Source: Streptomyces tubercidicus
GTDB lineage: Bacteria > Actinomycetota > Actinomycetes > Streptomycetales > Streptomycetaceae
Length of the DNA: 64,000 nt
Assembly (NCBI RefSeq): GCF_027497495.1
Contig: NZ_CP114205.1
Location: 2,728,001-2,792,000, forward strand
Direction: 5' to 3'
How positions within the stretch are numbered: position 1 is the first letter of the stretch; the number at the start of each line of letters is the position of its first letter. The notes below the pieces were generated by a model. It had not been told where the DNA came from and did no database searches. It saw nothing but the letters and a program-made list of their open reading frames with translations. Shown in pieces: positions 24,288 through 33,882 of this stretch. The position numbers and the translations under genes were made by a program.

Positions 24288-26507
24288 CGACGAGTTTTCC
24301 GCGGCGCCTCCGGGCCCCTCCTCCGCGACCCCCGCGAGCTCCTCGCCGGCACAGATTGCCAGCACGTCGCTGCCGTAGCGGTCGAACTTCCGCCGCCCCA
24401 CTCCTGAGATGACCGCGAGCTCCGATTCGGTTCCCGGAACGGCCTCCGCGATCGCCATCAGTGTCTTGTCGGTGAAGACGCAGTACGCGGGCTGCCGGGA
24501 GCGCGCGGCCTGCTCGGCCCGCCAGTCGCACAGCCGCTCGTAAAGCGCCTCGTCCAGCTCCGAGGGGCAGTCCTCACACCGCATCAGCTTCATCTCGCCC
24601 GCGTCCGTGAGCGTCCTGTTGCAGACCCGGCAGCGGGCCGGGCTGCGGTGCTTGGGGCGCCGGGCCACCGCCGCCGGCCCGTCGCCGCGCTCGACGCCCC
24701 CGGAGACCGCGCCCGGCGTGCGGCGGCCCGCCACCGCGCCGGAGCCCGGCCGCAGACCGCTCAGGAACCGGCTGGGGCGGCGGGAGGCCCGCCCGCCAGG
24801 AGAGCGTGCCAGGGACCACGACAGCCCCAGATGGAGCCGGGCACGGGTGACGCCGACATACAGGAGCCGGCGCTCCTCCTCTATCTGCTCGTCGGTCCTG
24901 GCGTAGGTGATCGGCATCATGCCTTCGGTGAGGCCGACCAGGAAAACGGCGTCCCACTCCAGGCCCTTGGCGGCGTGCAGGGACGCGAGGGTCACACCTT
25001 CGACCGTCGGGGCGTGCTGCGCGTTGGCCCGCTCGTCCAGCTCGGCGACGAGGTCGGCGAGGGTGGCCGCGGGCCGGGCCCCGGCGAAGTCCTCGGCGAG
25101 CCGCACCAGGGCCGCCAGGGACTCCCAGCGGTCCCGCACCGCCCCGGAACCGGCCGGGGGCCGGCTGGTCCAGCCCATGTCGCTGAGCACCGCCCGCACC
25201 TCGGACGGCAGGTCCATCGCCTCGTCGAGCAGCGCGTCATTCGACCCGAAGCGGGCGGCGCCCCGCAGCTTGACGCCCGCCTCGCGCACCTCCGGCCGTT
25301 CGAAGAACCGCTCGGCGCCCCGCAGCTGATACGGCACACCCACATCGGCCAGGGCCTGCTCATAGACCTCGGACTGGGCGTTGATGCGGTAGAGGACCGC
25401 GATCTCCCCGGCGGACACCCCGGAGGCGATCAGATCGCGGATACGGCGGGCGGTGCCCTCGGCCTCGGCGGGCTCGTCGGCGTACTCCGTGTAGACGGGC
25501 TCGGGGCCCGCGTCCCGCTGCGAGATCAGCTCCAGACGGTGCTCGGCGGCCCGCCCCTTCGCCTGGGAGAGGAGGCCGTTGGCGAGGTGCACGACCTGGG
25601 GGCTGGAGCGGTAGTCGCGGACGAGCTTGACGACCGTGGCGTTCGGATGGCGGGTGCGGAAGTTGAGGAGGTGGTCGGGGGTGGCGCCGGTGAAGCTGTA
25701 GATCGTCTGGCTGGCGTCGCCGACCACACAGAGGTTGTCACGGTCCCCCAGCCACAGCTCCAGCAGCCGCTGCTGGAGCGGGCTGACGTCCTGGTACTCG
25801 TCGACAACGAAATGCTGATACTGCGCACGGACCTGCTCGGCGATGTCGTGCCGGTCCTGCAGCACACCGACCGTGAGGAGCAGCACGTCCTCGAAGTCGA
25901 TGCTGCCGCGGTCGCGCTTGAGCTGTTCGTACGTGCCGTAGATCTGCCCGATCTCGGCCGGGTCGCGCGGCGCCTCACGGCCGGACTTGGCGACCGCCGC
26001 CGGGTAGTCGGCCGGGACGGTCTGGGTGACCTTGGACCACTCGATCTCTGCCGTGACATCGCGCAGCTCATTGCGGTCGAGCCGGACGCGGCAGCGGGCG
26101 GCGGCCTCGGCGACCAGCTGGACCTTGCGCTCCAGCAGCCGCGGGACCTCACCGCCGACGGCCTTCGGCCAGAAGAACTGGAGCTGGCGCAGCGCCGCCG
26201 AGTGGAACGTCCTGGCCTGCACCCCGCCCGCGCCGAGCTGACGCAGCCGGCCGCGCATCTCCCCGGCCGCGCGGGCCGTGAACGTGACGGCGAGCACACT
26301 CGCGGGCTGCAGAATCCCGGCCCGTACCCCGTACGCGATCCGGTGGGTGATCGCGCGGGTCTTGCCCGTGCCGGCACCGGCCAGCACGCACACCGGACCG
26401 TGCAGAGCCGTCGCGACCTCGCGCTGCTCGGGGTCGAGCCCGTCGAGCACCCCGTCGGCCGAGTCAGGCACCTGCGGGAAAAGAGAGGAGTCCGTTGCTG
26501 CTGTCAC
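24279..26507 (-). CDS. uvrD2: ATP-dependent DNA helicase UvrD2
   Basis: A 742-aa superfamily 1A helicase. Motif I is AGAGTGKTRAI near residue 45; motif II is VDEYQDVSPLQQ. Motif IV/V elements include LVRDYRSSPQVV and TLASLHAAKGLEWD. A zinc-like CRVCNRTLTDAGEMKLMRC segment precedes a C-terminal HRDC domain (PAYCVFTDKTLMAIAE), the layout of actinobacterial UvrD2. It acts in DNA repair or recombination; the mycobacterial homologue Rv3198c is essential. The GTG at 26507 gives VTAATDSSLFPQ. Its last codons carry the AT-rich element of the wblC promoter. Confidence 0.93.
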   Translation of the reverse strand: MTAATDSSLFPQVPDSADGVLDGLDPEQREVATALHGPVCVLAGAGTGKTRAITHRIAYGVRAGILQPASVLAVTFTARAAGEMRGRLRQLGAGGVQARTFHSAALRQLQFFWPKAVGGEVPRLLERKVQLVAEAAARCRVRLDRNELRDVTAEIEWSKVTQTVPADYPAAVAKSGREAPRDPAEIGQIYGTYEQLKRDRGSIDFEDVLLLTVGVLQDRHDIAEQVRAQYQHFVVDEYQDVSPLQQRLLELWLGDRDNLCVVGDASQTIYSFTGATPDHLLNFRTRHPNATVVKLVRDYRSSPQVVHLANGLLSQAKGRAAEHRLELISQRDAGPEPVYTEYADEPAEAEGTARRIRDLIASGVSAGEIAVLYRINAQSEVYEQALADVGVPYQLRGAERFFERPEVREAGVKLRGAARFGSNDALLDEAMDLPSEVRAVLSDMGWTSRPPAGSGAVRDRWESLAALVRLAEDFAGARPAATLADLVAELDERANAQHAPTVEGVTLASLHAAKGLEWDAVFLVGLTEGMMPITYARTDEQIEEERRLLYVGVTRARLHLGLSWSLARSPGGRASRRPSRFLSGLRPGSGAVAGRRTPGAVSGGVERGDGPAAVARRPKHRSPARCRVCNRTLTDAGEMKLMRCEDCPSELDEALYERLCDWRAEQAARSRQPAYCVFTDKTLMAIAEAVPGTESELAVISGVGRRKFDRYGSDVLAICAGEELAGVAEEGPGGAAENSSKK

Positions 26508-26663
26508 CCCGCCATGCTGCCAGGTCCGCCGAGACGCCCGGGAAACCTGTCCACAGCCGCCGGACCCGGTCGTACGCATCCCGCCCGCTGTGGACGAGGA
26601 AAGGCACGCGGGCGCGGCGGGTGCTTTGCTTTGTCTCGGCGGGGCGGAGGGCGCCGGGCCGCC

Positions 26664-26701
26664 GGCGGGCTGGCGGGCTGGCGGGCTGGCGGGCTGGCGG
26701 G
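26664..26701. repeat. Tandem GGCGGGCT octamers
   Basis: Four perfect copies of GGCGGGCT and a partial fifth (GGCGGG). Slippage would make this site length-variable between strains. Confidence 0.85.
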
Positions 26702-26735
26702 GCAGCTTTGCCGGGGTGGCTTTGGTCGGTGGGGT

Positions 26736-26812
26736 TGGGGTGGGGCGGGGCCCCCCCGGGGGGGAGGGCGGGGCCCCCGGGGGGGGAGGGCGGGGACCCG
26801 GAGGGAGCAGGG
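26736..26812. repeat. G/C homopolymer-rich duplicated segment
   Basis: Runs of seven C and up to eight G occur in a roughly 22-bp unit (GGGCGGGGCCCCCGGGGGGG) repeated about twice. On either strand it could form G-quadruplex or very stable hairpin structures. It is also a likely place for sequencing error. Confidence 0.6.
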
Positions 26813-27106
26813 GACTGCCCCAGGGAGGAGGCGGGCCAGCGGGACGCGGGCCCAGCGGGAGGCGGGCCCAGCGGGAGGCGATGGTCCCGGCAGTTGGATC
26901 GCGGCCCCGGTAGCTGGCGTGTGCGGGGTCAGGCGGGCTCTGCCGCCTGAACATGGCGCCCCGGGGGCGCCCCGCCCCCCTCGTCGACCCGTGCCGTACC
27001 GGAAGCCGGGAATTGCTGAGGGGTGATGTGCGTTGAGGTGCTTGGCCGCGCCGGGTACGGATGCGGGTGGTATTGGATCAAGACTTATCGAAGGAGCGCA
27101 GGACGC

Positions 27107-27349
27107 ATGGCGGGCACTGTGACGATGTACAGCACGACCTGGTGTGGCTACTGCCGTCGGCTGAAGGGCCAGATGGACCGCGAGGGCATCACCTACACCG
27201 AGATCAACATCGAGCACGACCCGGAGTCCGCGGCGTTCGTGGAGAAGGCGAACGGCGGCAACCAGACGGTGCCGACCGTGCTGTTCCCCGATGGTTCGAC
27301 GCTGACCAACCCGTCTCTGGCGCAGGTCAAGGAGAAGGTGGGGGCCTGA
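27107..27349 (+). CDS. mrx1: Mycoredoxin (glutaredoxin-like)
   Basis: An 80-aa thioredoxin-fold protein. The redox motif WCGYC is at residues 12-16, with the cis-proline segment TVPTVLFPDG near residue 55. Mycoredoxins reduce mycothiol-protein mixed disulfides, the actinobacterial counterpart of glutaredoxin. The ATG follows an AAGGAG ribosome site. It corresponds to Rv3198A next to uvrD2 and nudC in mycobacteria. Confidence 0.93.
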   Translation: MAGTVTMYSTTWCGYCRRLKGQMDREGITYTEINIEHDPESAAFVEKANGGNQTVPTVLFPDGSTLTNPSLAQVKEKVGA

Positions 27350-27460
27350 GCGTCGGCGCTCCACCGCCGCTTTGATGGGGTGACCGCTCCGCCTTGGCGG
27401 CGGCGCGGTCACTGGCGCGGCTCGGGTTGACTCGGCTCGGAATGGCCCGCGCCGCTCCCC

Positions 27461-28396
27461 TTACGGCTTCGGCAGCGGCTTGCCGTACCAGAGTTCGATG
27501 AGGCGGGCGGCGATGGAGATGCCGTAGGGCGGGAGGACCTCGCCGGATTCGAAGGCGGTGCGCAGGTCCTCGCGGGAGAACCAGCGGGCCTCTTCGATTT
27601 CCTCGCCGTCGACCTGGATGTCGGAGGAGGTGGCGCGCGCCATGAAGCCCAGCATCAGGCTGGAGGGGAAGGGCCAGGGCTGGCTGGCGATGTATTCGAC
27701 GTCGCCGACGACGACACCGGCCTCCTCGAAGACCTCGCGGGCCACCGACTGCTCGATGGACTCGCCCGGCTCGACGAAGCCCGCGAGGGTGGAGAAGCGG
27801 CCTTCGGGCCAGTGGACCTGGCGGCCCAGGAGTGCGCGGTCCTCCTCGTCGGTGACGAGCATGATCACGGCGGGGTCGGTGCGCGGGTAGTGCTCCGCGC
27901 CGCAGGCCGGGCAGCGGCGGATGTGGCCGGCGGCGGCGATGACGGTGCGCTCGCCGCAGCGGGAGCAGAAGCGGTGCAGGCGCTGCCAATTCTCCAGAGC
28001 GACGGCGTGGACGAGGAGACCGGCGTCGCGGGGCGACAGCAGCAGGCCGGCCTCGCGCAGGCCCGCCGGGCGCGCGGACTGGTCCATGCGGCCGGGCAGC
28101 GAGTCCTTCTGGAGGGCGAAGTAGCTGACGCCGTCGTTGTCGGTGCCGAGGTAGTAGCGGTGGGCCTCGGTCAGTGGCGCCTCGAAGGACGGCGTCATGA
28201 TCAGCTCGGTGCGGCCGTCGGGGGTGTCGTCGATCAGCGCCTGGCCGCCGGACACCACGAAGACGCGCGTCGTCGGGTGGCTCCAGGCCGCCGCCAGCCA
28301 TGCCTCGTCGAGGCGGTGATGGGCGGAGCGGTCGATTCCGCTCGGCGCGCTGAAGGTGATCGGCCGGTCGGCGCTGTGGTCGGTCCAGGTGGTCAC
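27461..28396 (-). CDS. nudC: NAD(+) diphosphatase NudC
   Basis: A 311-aa Nudix enzyme that hydrolyses NAD(H) to NMN(H) and AMP and can remove NAD caps from RNA. The zinc ribbon is CSRCG and CPACG near residue 160. The Nudix box starts GFVEPGESIEQSVAREVFEE, and the family-defining SQPWPFPSSLM follows. The GTG at 28396 fits the N-terminus VTTWTDHSAD; an upstream TTG would add four residues. It lies 70 nt downstream of the M20 peptidase gene on the same strand. It corresponds to Rv3199c. Confidence 0.94.
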   Translation of the reverse strand: MTTWTDHSADRPITFSAPSGIDRSAHHRLDEAWLAAAWSHPTTRVFVVSGGQALIDDTPDGRTELIMTPSFEAPLTEAHRYYLGTDNDGVSYFALQKDSLPGRMDQSARPAGLREAGLLLSPRDAGLLVHAVALENWQRLHRFCSRCGERTVIAAAGHIRRCPACGAEHYPRTDPAVIMLVTDEEDRALLGRQVHWPEGRFSTLAGFVEPGESIEQSVAREVFEEAGVVVGDVEYIASQPWPFPSSLMLGFMARATSSDIQVDGEEIEEARWFSREDLRTAFESGEVLPPYGISIAARLIELWYGKPLPKP

Positions 28397-28470
28397 TGGT
28401 GTTTCCAACTCCCCCTATGGCGTGGGTGATTGCTGCGTACGGGCGCGGGTCGGTACGGCGTCGCGCGCGG

Positions 28471-29871
28471 TCAGGCCGTGGGCCAGGTCTCCGCCAGGTC
28501 GCCCCACAGGTGGGCGGCGGTTTCGACGCCCTTCATCAGCAGGTCGAGTTCGACCTTTTCGTTCGGTGCGTGCCAGCCGTCGGAGGGGACGGAGATGCCG
28601 AGGAAGAGGACCGGGACGCCGAGGACGTCCTGGAGGTCGGCGGCGGGTCCGGAGCCGCCCTCGCGGGTGAAGCGGATCTTCTGGTCGAAGGCCCGGCCCA
28701 TGGCGCGGACGACGGACTGCAGCGCGGGGTGGTCGAGCGGGGTGAGGCAGGGGCGGGTGGCGCCCCAGAAGGAGATCTCGTGGCGGATGCCGGCCGGGAG
28801 CTGTGCGGCGATCCAGTCGCGTACGGACTGCTGTACGGCGGCCGCGTTCTGGCCCGCGACCAGCCGGAAGGACAGCTTGAGCTGTGCGGTGGAGGGGACG
28901 ATGGTCTTGCCGCCGGGGCCTTGGTAGCCGCCGCCGATGCCGTTGACCTCGGCGGTGGGGCGGGCCCAGATGCGTTCCAGGGTCGTGCTGCCGGCCTCGC
29001 CGAGGGTGGCGTGGGAGTGCGCGGTGCGCAGCCATTCCGCCTCGTCGAAGGGGAGCTCGGCGAAGAGTTCCCGTTCGCGGTCGGTGAGTTCGATCATGCC
29101 GTCGTAGAAGCCGGGGATGGCGACCCGGCGGTCGGTGTCGTGCAGGGCGGCGGCCAGCCGGGCGGCCTCGGTGGCCGGGTTGGGGACCGCGCCGCCGAAC
29201 GATCCGGAGTGGATGTCCTGGTCGGGGCCGTAGAGGTCGATCTGGCAGTCCGTCAGGCCGCGCATGCCGGTACAGACCGTGGGGGTGTCCTTGGACCACA
29301 TGCCGGTGTCGGAGACGATCACCGCGTCGCAGGCGAGGCGGTCGGCGTGCTTTTCGATCAGGGCCGGGAAGTTCGGGGAGCCGGACTCCTCCTCGCCCTC
29401 GATCAGCAGCTTGAGGTTGACGGCGGGGGCGGTGCGGTCGGTCGCGGCGAGGTGCGCGCGCACGCCCAGGGTGTGGAAGAACACCTGGCCCTTGTCGTCG
29501 GCGGCACCGCGGGCGTACATCTTGCCGTCGATGATCTCGGGCGCGAAGGGGTCGGTGTGCCAGCCGTCCTCGCGGGCGGCGGGCTGTACGTCGTGGTGGC
29601 CGTAGACGAGCACGGTCGGCGCGGACGGGTCCCCGGCGGGCCATTCGGCGAAGACCGCGGGCAGGCCGCCGGTCTCCCAGATCTCGGTGGTCGGGAAGCC
29701 GGTGTCGGTGAGCTTCGCGGCGAGCCACTCGGCGCTGCGGCGTACGTCGCCGGCGCGCTCGGGGTCCGCGGACACCGAGGGGATGCGCAGCCAGTCGGCG
29801 AGGTCTTCGAGGAAGGCTTCGCGGTGCAGGGTGAGGTACGCGCGGACGGCGCTGTCCGGGGTTGTGCTCAT
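28471..29871 (-). CDS. M20 family dipeptidase/carboxypeptidase
   Basis: A 466-aa cytoplasmic metallopeptidase of the M20 family. Zinc ligands sit in YGHHDVQPA near residue 80 and in RGAADDKGQ. The catalytic glutamate is in EGEEESGSPNF near residue 145. A dimerisation (lid) domain occupies about residues 180-310. The length and the GHHDVQPA motif suit the CNDP/dipeptidase branch; substrates are probably dipeptides. The ATG at 29871 gives MSTTPDSAVRAYL. It ends before nudC and starts 10 nt after adnB ends, so it may belong to the adn transcript. Confidence 0.92.
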   Translation of the reverse strand: MSTTPDSAVRAYLTLHREAFLEDLADWLRIPSVSADPERAGDVRRSAEWLAAKLTDTGFPTTEIWETGGLPAVFAEWPAGDPSAPTVLVYGHHDVQPAAREDGWHTDPFAPEIIDGKMYARGAADDKGQVFFHTLGVRAHLAATDRTAPAVNLKLLIEGEEESGSPNFPALIEKHADRLACDAVIVSDTGMWSKDTPTVCTGMRGLTDCQIDLYGPDQDIHSGSFGGAVPNPATEAARLAAALHDTDRRVAIPGFYDGMIELTDRERELFAELPFDEAEWLRTAHSHATLGEAGSTTLERIWARPTAEVNGIGGGYQGPGGKTIVPSTAQLKLSFRLVAGQNAAAVQQSVRDWIAAQLPAGIRHEISFWGATRPCLTPLDHPALQSVVRAMGRAFDQKIRFTREGGSGPAADLQDVLGVPVLFLGISVPSDGWHAPNEKVELDLLMKGVETAAHLWGDLAETWPTA

Positions 29872-29881
29872 ACGACCGAGC

Positions 29882-32800
29882 CTATCGGCCTTCCGGGGGA
29901 GGCAGGTCGGCGGTCTCACCGAGCAGAATCCGTTCGAGCCCGGCCCGGCCGGGGAGCCGGGCGGGTCTGACCACCTCGCCGCTGCGGACGTAGAGGAAGG
30001 CGGCGTCGACGGCGGACGGCTCCTGGCCGTACCGCTCGGCCCAGGCGAGGCGGTAGACGGCGAGCTGGAGGGGGTCGGCGGTGTGGGCGCGGCCGGTTTT
30101 CCAGTCGACGATCTCGAAGCGGTCGCCGTCGGGGCCGGTTTCCTTGTAGACGGCGTCGATGCGGCCGCGGATCACCCGGCCGGCGAGGGTCAGCTGGAAG
30201 GGGGCCTCGACCCGGTACGGGGTGCGGTGGGCGTAGGGGGTGCGGGCGAAGGCTTCCTTGAGGGTTTCGAGGTCGTGTTCGTCAACGATGTCGGTTTCCT
30301 CGCCCGGTTCGGCGCCCGGGAGTTCGTCCGGGCCGAGCAGCGGCAGGGTGAGCTCTTCGAAGCGGGATTCGACCCAGGCGTGGAAGCGGGTGCCGCGGCG
30401 GGCGCCGGGCTGGGGCGGGCGGGGCATGGGGCGGGCCAGTTCGCGGGCGAAGCCGTCCGGGTCGGCGGCCAGGCGGAGGAGCTGGGTGGCGCTGAGGGCC
30501 GAAGGCAGCAGGACGTCGCGGACGGTCGCGCGGGAGCGGCGCAGTTCGGCGGCGAGGGCGTCCAGGTCGCGGTCCCAGGAGCCGATGGTGCGGCGCTCTT
30601 CGGGGAGGAGGGTGTGGGGGGCGGGGTCGTCGGGGTGGGGGGTGTCGGCCGGGTCGGTGAGATCGGGCTCGGTGGAGCGCTGGGCGACGATGCGGGGGCG
30701 GGCGGCGGAGCGGTCCGCCGAGGGGGCGGGATCGGCCTCGGCCGCGTCATACGGCGGCCCGTCGTCGAACGGGTCCGCTTCCGGGACGTCGAACGAGTCC
30801 GCCTCCGGGACATCGAACGGATCGGCCTCAAGGTCGTCGTACGGCACCGCCTCCCCCGTGTCCTCCGGCGGTGGCGGCGGCCAGTCCGGGTCGTAGGCGT
30901 CCCGTGCGGATGTGGCGGATGCGGGGACGGCCGCCCCCTCCCCCGCTCCCGTCCGGCGTTCCAGATGGGCGCGGACTGTCGCCGCGGCGGTGCGGCGGCG
31001 GGCGGTGGCGGTGGGGTCGAGGGGCAGCGGCCAGGACTGTTCCGTGGTGGCCTCGGAGAGGGCCGGGTTCTCCTCGCCGTCCTCGGGGGGCTCGGCCCAG
31101 TGCTCGATCTCGCCGTGTCCGGCTTCGCAGTGCTCGCGCAGGGCGTCCAGGAAGACGGACGGGCCGCGTGGGCGCTTCTGCTGGGGGCCCCACCAGTGGC
31201 CGGAGCCGAGCAGCAGGGAGCGGGGGCGGGTGAAGGTGACATAGCCGAGGCGGAGTTCCTCGGTTTCCTGGTGGTGCTTCATCGCCTCCTTGAAGGATTT
31301 CAGGCCGCGGGCGGTCCATTCCGCGACGTCGGGGAGGGTCGCGGCGTCGCCTCGCAAGGCGTGCGGGAGGACCTTGGGGCGGCTGGTCCAGGACTCGCGG
31401 GACTGCTCGCTGGGGAACTGCTTGGCGACCAGGCCGGGTACGGCGACGACGTCCCATTCCAGGCCCTTGGATTTGTGGGCGGTGAGCACCTTGACGGTGT
31501 TCTCGCCCCCGGGGAGGGAGCTGTCCAGGCCCTTTTCGTACTGGACGGCGGTGCGCAGGAAGCCGAGGAAGGCGAGGAGGGTGGCGTCGCCGTCGAGTGA
31601 TTCGCCGCCCTGTTTGGCGGCGAACCCGGCGGCGATGTCCAGGAAGGTGCCGAGGGTTTCGCGGCGGCGGGCGGCGAGGGCGTGCGGGGAGGCGGACAGC
31701 TCGACTTCCAGGCCGGTGGCGGCGAGCACCCGGTGGAGCACGTCCATGAGGGGGTCGCCGAGGGAGCGGCGCAGGTCGCGGAGTTCGGTGGCGAGGTAGG
31801 CGAAGCGGACCCGGGCCTCGGCGGAGAACGGGAGGCCGTCGTCCGGGCCTTCGGCTTCCAGGAAGGTGTCGAGTGCGTCGGCGAGGGAGATGGTCTCGGC
31901 GGGGTCGACGCCTTCAACAGCTTCGGCGAGGCGCTGTCCGGGGTCGTCGGACGGACCGCCGTGGTGGACCAGCGTGCGGGCGCGGCGGCCGAGGAGGGCG
32001 AGGTCGCGAGGGCCGATTCGCCAGCGCGGGCCGATCAGCAGGCGGACCAGGGCGGCGTTGGCGGTGGGGTCCTGGAGCACTTCGCAGACGGCGACGAGGT
32101 CGGCGATCTCGGGCAGATGCAGCAGCCCGGAGAGGCCGACGACCTCCACGGGGATGTCCCGGGCGACCAGTTCGCCCTGGATGCGGGCGAAGTCGCCGGC
32201 GGTGCGGCACAGGACGGCGATCTCTCCGGGCGGGGTGCCGGTGTGGACGAGATCGGCGAGGGAGTCGGCGAGCCAGCTGAGCTCTTCGGCGTGGGTGGGC
32301 AGCAGGGCGCAGCGGACGAGGCCGTCGCGTTCGGCGCCTGGGGCGGGGCGCAGGGCTTCGACGCCTTCGTGCATCCGGCGGAGGGGGGCGGCGAGCCCGT
32401 TGGCGAGGTCGAGCAGGCGGCCGCCACTGCGGCGGTTCTCGCTGAGGGCGTACCGGCGGGCGGGGGTGCCGTCCTGGAAGGGGAAGTGGTCGGGGAAGTC
32501 GTCGAGATTGGCCACGGAGGCGCCGCGCCACCCGTAGATGGCCTGGCAGGGGTCGCCGACGGCGGTGACGGCATGCCCGAGGGCGGTCCCGGTGCCGGCG
32601 CCGAAGAGGCCGGAGAGCAGCAGGCGTTGGGCGACGGAGGTGTCCTGGTACTCGTCCAGCAGGACGACGCGGAATTCGTCGCGCAGGATGCGGCCGACTT
32701 CCGGGTGGGTGGTGGCGAGGGTCGCGGAGTGGGCGATCTGGTCGCCGAAGTCGAGGAGGTCGCGGCGGCGTTTTTCGCTGCGGTAGGCCGTGACGAGGTC

Positions 32801-33481
32801 GAGGAGTTCCCGGCGGCCGCGGGCGGTTTCGGGGGCTTTGCGCAGGTCGGCGTTGGTGAGCCGGGTGCCGTCGAGGGTGGCGAGGAGCGCGCTGTCGTAC
32901 GCGCGGAGGGCGGCGGGGTCCACCAGGTGTTCGGCGAGCTCGGCGTCCAGGGCGAGGAGGTCTTCCACCAGGGAGGGCAGCGAGGTGGTGAGCGCCGGGT
33001 AGGGGCCGGGGGCGGCGCGCAGGGTACGGGCGGCGAGCTGGAAACGGGTGGCGTCGGCGAGGAGCCGGGCGCTGGGTTCCAGACCGATGCGCAGGCCGTG
33101 GTCCTTGAGGAGCTGCCCGGCGAAGGCGTGGTAGGTGGAGATCCGCGGCTCGCCGGGGGGCTGGTCGGGGGCGCCGGTGGCGGGCGGGAGGGCGTCGGGG
33201 TCGGTGACGCCGGCGGCGAGCAGGGCGGCCCGGACGCGTTCGGCGAGTTCTCCGGCGGCCTTGTTGGTGAAGGTCAGCCCGAGGACCTGTTCGGGGGCGA
33301 CCTGGCCGGTGCCGACCAGCCACACCACGCGGGCGGCCATGACCGTGGTCTTGCCGGAACCGGCTCCGGCCACGATGACCTGCGGGGCGGGCGGGGCGGT
33401 GATGCACTCCGTCTGCTCCGGGGTGAACGGGATGCCGAGCAGCTGCTTGAGCTGCTCGGGGTCGGTGAGGCGAGCTGACAC
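29882..33481 (-). CDS. adnB: Helicase-nuclease subunit AdnB
   Basis: A 1199-aa UvrD-like motor fused to a RecB-type nuclease. Walker A is AGAGSGKTTVMAARV near residue 45; motif II is LDEYQDTSVAQR; motif VI is EWDVVAVPGL with later arginine-bearing motifs. The C-terminal PD-(D/E)xK nuclease carries IVDWKTGRAH. With AdnA it forms the actinobacterial double-strand-break resecting machine that replaces RecBCD. A Pro/Asp/Glu-rich insert with repeated EADPFDVPEADSFDVP lies around residue 890. The GTG at 33481 begins VSARLTDPEQL. A 470-bp gap containing an inverted-repeat element separates it from adnA. Confidence 0.93.
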   Translation of the reverse strand: MSARLTDPEQLKQLLGIPFTPEQTECITAPPAPQVIVAGAGSGKTTVMAARVVWLVGTGQVAPEQVLGLTFTNKAAGELAERVRAALLAAGVTDPDALPPATGAPDQPPGEPRISTYHAFAGQLLKDHGLRIGLEPSARLLADATRFQLAARTLRAAPGPYPALTTSLPSLVEDLLALDAELAEHLVDPAALRAYDSALLATLDGTRLTNADLRKAPETARGRRELLDLVTAYRSEKRRRDLLDFGDQIAHSATLATTHPEVGRILRDEFRVVLLDEYQDTSVAQRLLLSGLFGAGTGTALGHAVTAVGDPCQAIYGWRGASVANLDDFPDHFPFQDGTPARRYALSENRRSGGRLLDLANGLAAPLRRMHEGVEALRPAPGAERDGLVRCALLPTHAEELSWLADSLADLVHTGTPPGEIAVLCRTAGDFARIQGELVARDIPVEVVGLSGLLHLPEIADLVAVCEVLQDPTANAALVRLLIGPRWRIGPRDLALLGRRARTLVHHGGPSDDPGQRLAEAVEGVDPAETISLADALDTFLEAEGPDDGLPFSAEARVRFAYLATELRDLRRSLGDPLMDVLHRVLAATGLEVELSASPHALAARRRETLGTFLDIAAGFAAKQGGESLDGDATLLAFLGFLRTAVQYEKGLDSSLPGGENTVKVLTAHKSKGLEWDVVAVPGLVAKQFPSEQSRESWTSRPKVLPHALRGDAATLPDVAEWTARGLKSFKEAMKHHQETEELRLGYVTFTRPRSLLLGSGHWWGPQQKRPRGPSVFLDALREHCEAGHGEIEHWAEPPEDGEENPALSEATTEQSWPLPLDPTATARRRTAAATVRAHLERRTGAGEGAAVPASATSARDAYDPDWPPPPPEDTGEAVPYDDLEADPFDVPEADSFDVPEADPFDDGPPYDAAEADPAPSADRSAARPRIVAQRSTEPDLTDPADTPHPDDPAPHTLLPEERRTIGSWDRDLDALAAELRRSRATVRDVLLPSALSATQLLRLAADPDGFARELARPMPRPPQPGARRGTRFHAWVESRFEELTLPLLGPDELPGAEPGEETDIVDEHDLETLKEAFARTPYAHRTPYRVEAPFQLTLAGRVIRGRIDAVYKETGPDGDRFEIVDWKTGRAHTADPLQLAVYRLAWAERYGQEPSAVDAAFLYVRSGEVVRPARLPGRAGLERILLGETADLPPPEGR

Positions 33482-33630
33482 GCAAGAACGGTAACGGCCG
33501 GCACTGACAATCCGCTGCGCTTGGGCGGCCTTCCCACGTTGTCGGCTGTCCCGCCGTGGGGGTTCCTCTTTGTTTCGCCTGCGGCGGGCGGGTCCGCTGC
33601 GCGGGGCTGTGGGTGCGGTGACGGGCCTCC

Positions 33631-33677
33631 GGGGCCGTTGTGGGGACTGCTTCGCTTTACGTCCCCACAACGGCCCC
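33631..33677. terminator. Strong hairpin inside the inverted-repeat element
   Basis: A perfect 17-bp stem (GGGGCCGTTGTGGGGAC and its complement) around a 13-nt loop. It could terminate or attenuate adnA-adnB read-through, or simply be part of the element's structure. Confidence 0.6.
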
Positions 33678-33844
33678 TCCGGCCCGTCCCCTCCCGTGGT
33701 GGGAGAGGTGAAGGCCGGTGGGGGTGCAGGTAAACGATCACGTGCGCCCCCACTCAGGTTCTTCCACCCACACACGGGAGGGGCCGCGCCGCAGGAAGAA
33801 GTCCGGAGGAGCGGCACCGCACCCGACAACACCACGCCCGCCGC

Positions 33845-33882
33845 GTGGGGGTACCTCCCACGCCCTTCAGGCAGTGGGGGAG
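33845..33882. repeat. Dispersed hairpin repeat, copy 3
   Basis: GTGGGGGTACCTCCCACGCC followed by CTTCAGGCAGTGGGGGAG. It has the same architecture as the copies at 1594, 18011, 42671 and 51187, nested within the inverted-repeat element. Confidence 0.65.

Larger units (their letters stand above)
26508..27106. other. 600-bp low-complexity intergenic region
   Basis: It separates uvrD2 (minus) from the mycoredoxin gene (plus), so divergent promoters must lie here. I see no convincing gene. It contains a tandem octamer array (26664-26701) and long G/C runs. The last 100 bp, including GTATTGGATCAAGACTTATC, is less GC-rich and could hold the mycoredoxin promoter. Confidence 0.55.

Noticed and set aside
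26278..26913. Frame through the GGCGGGCT repeats
   Set aside because: The protein is mostly Gly/Arg/Trp repeats produced by the low-complexity DNA and overlaps the uvrD2 5' end.
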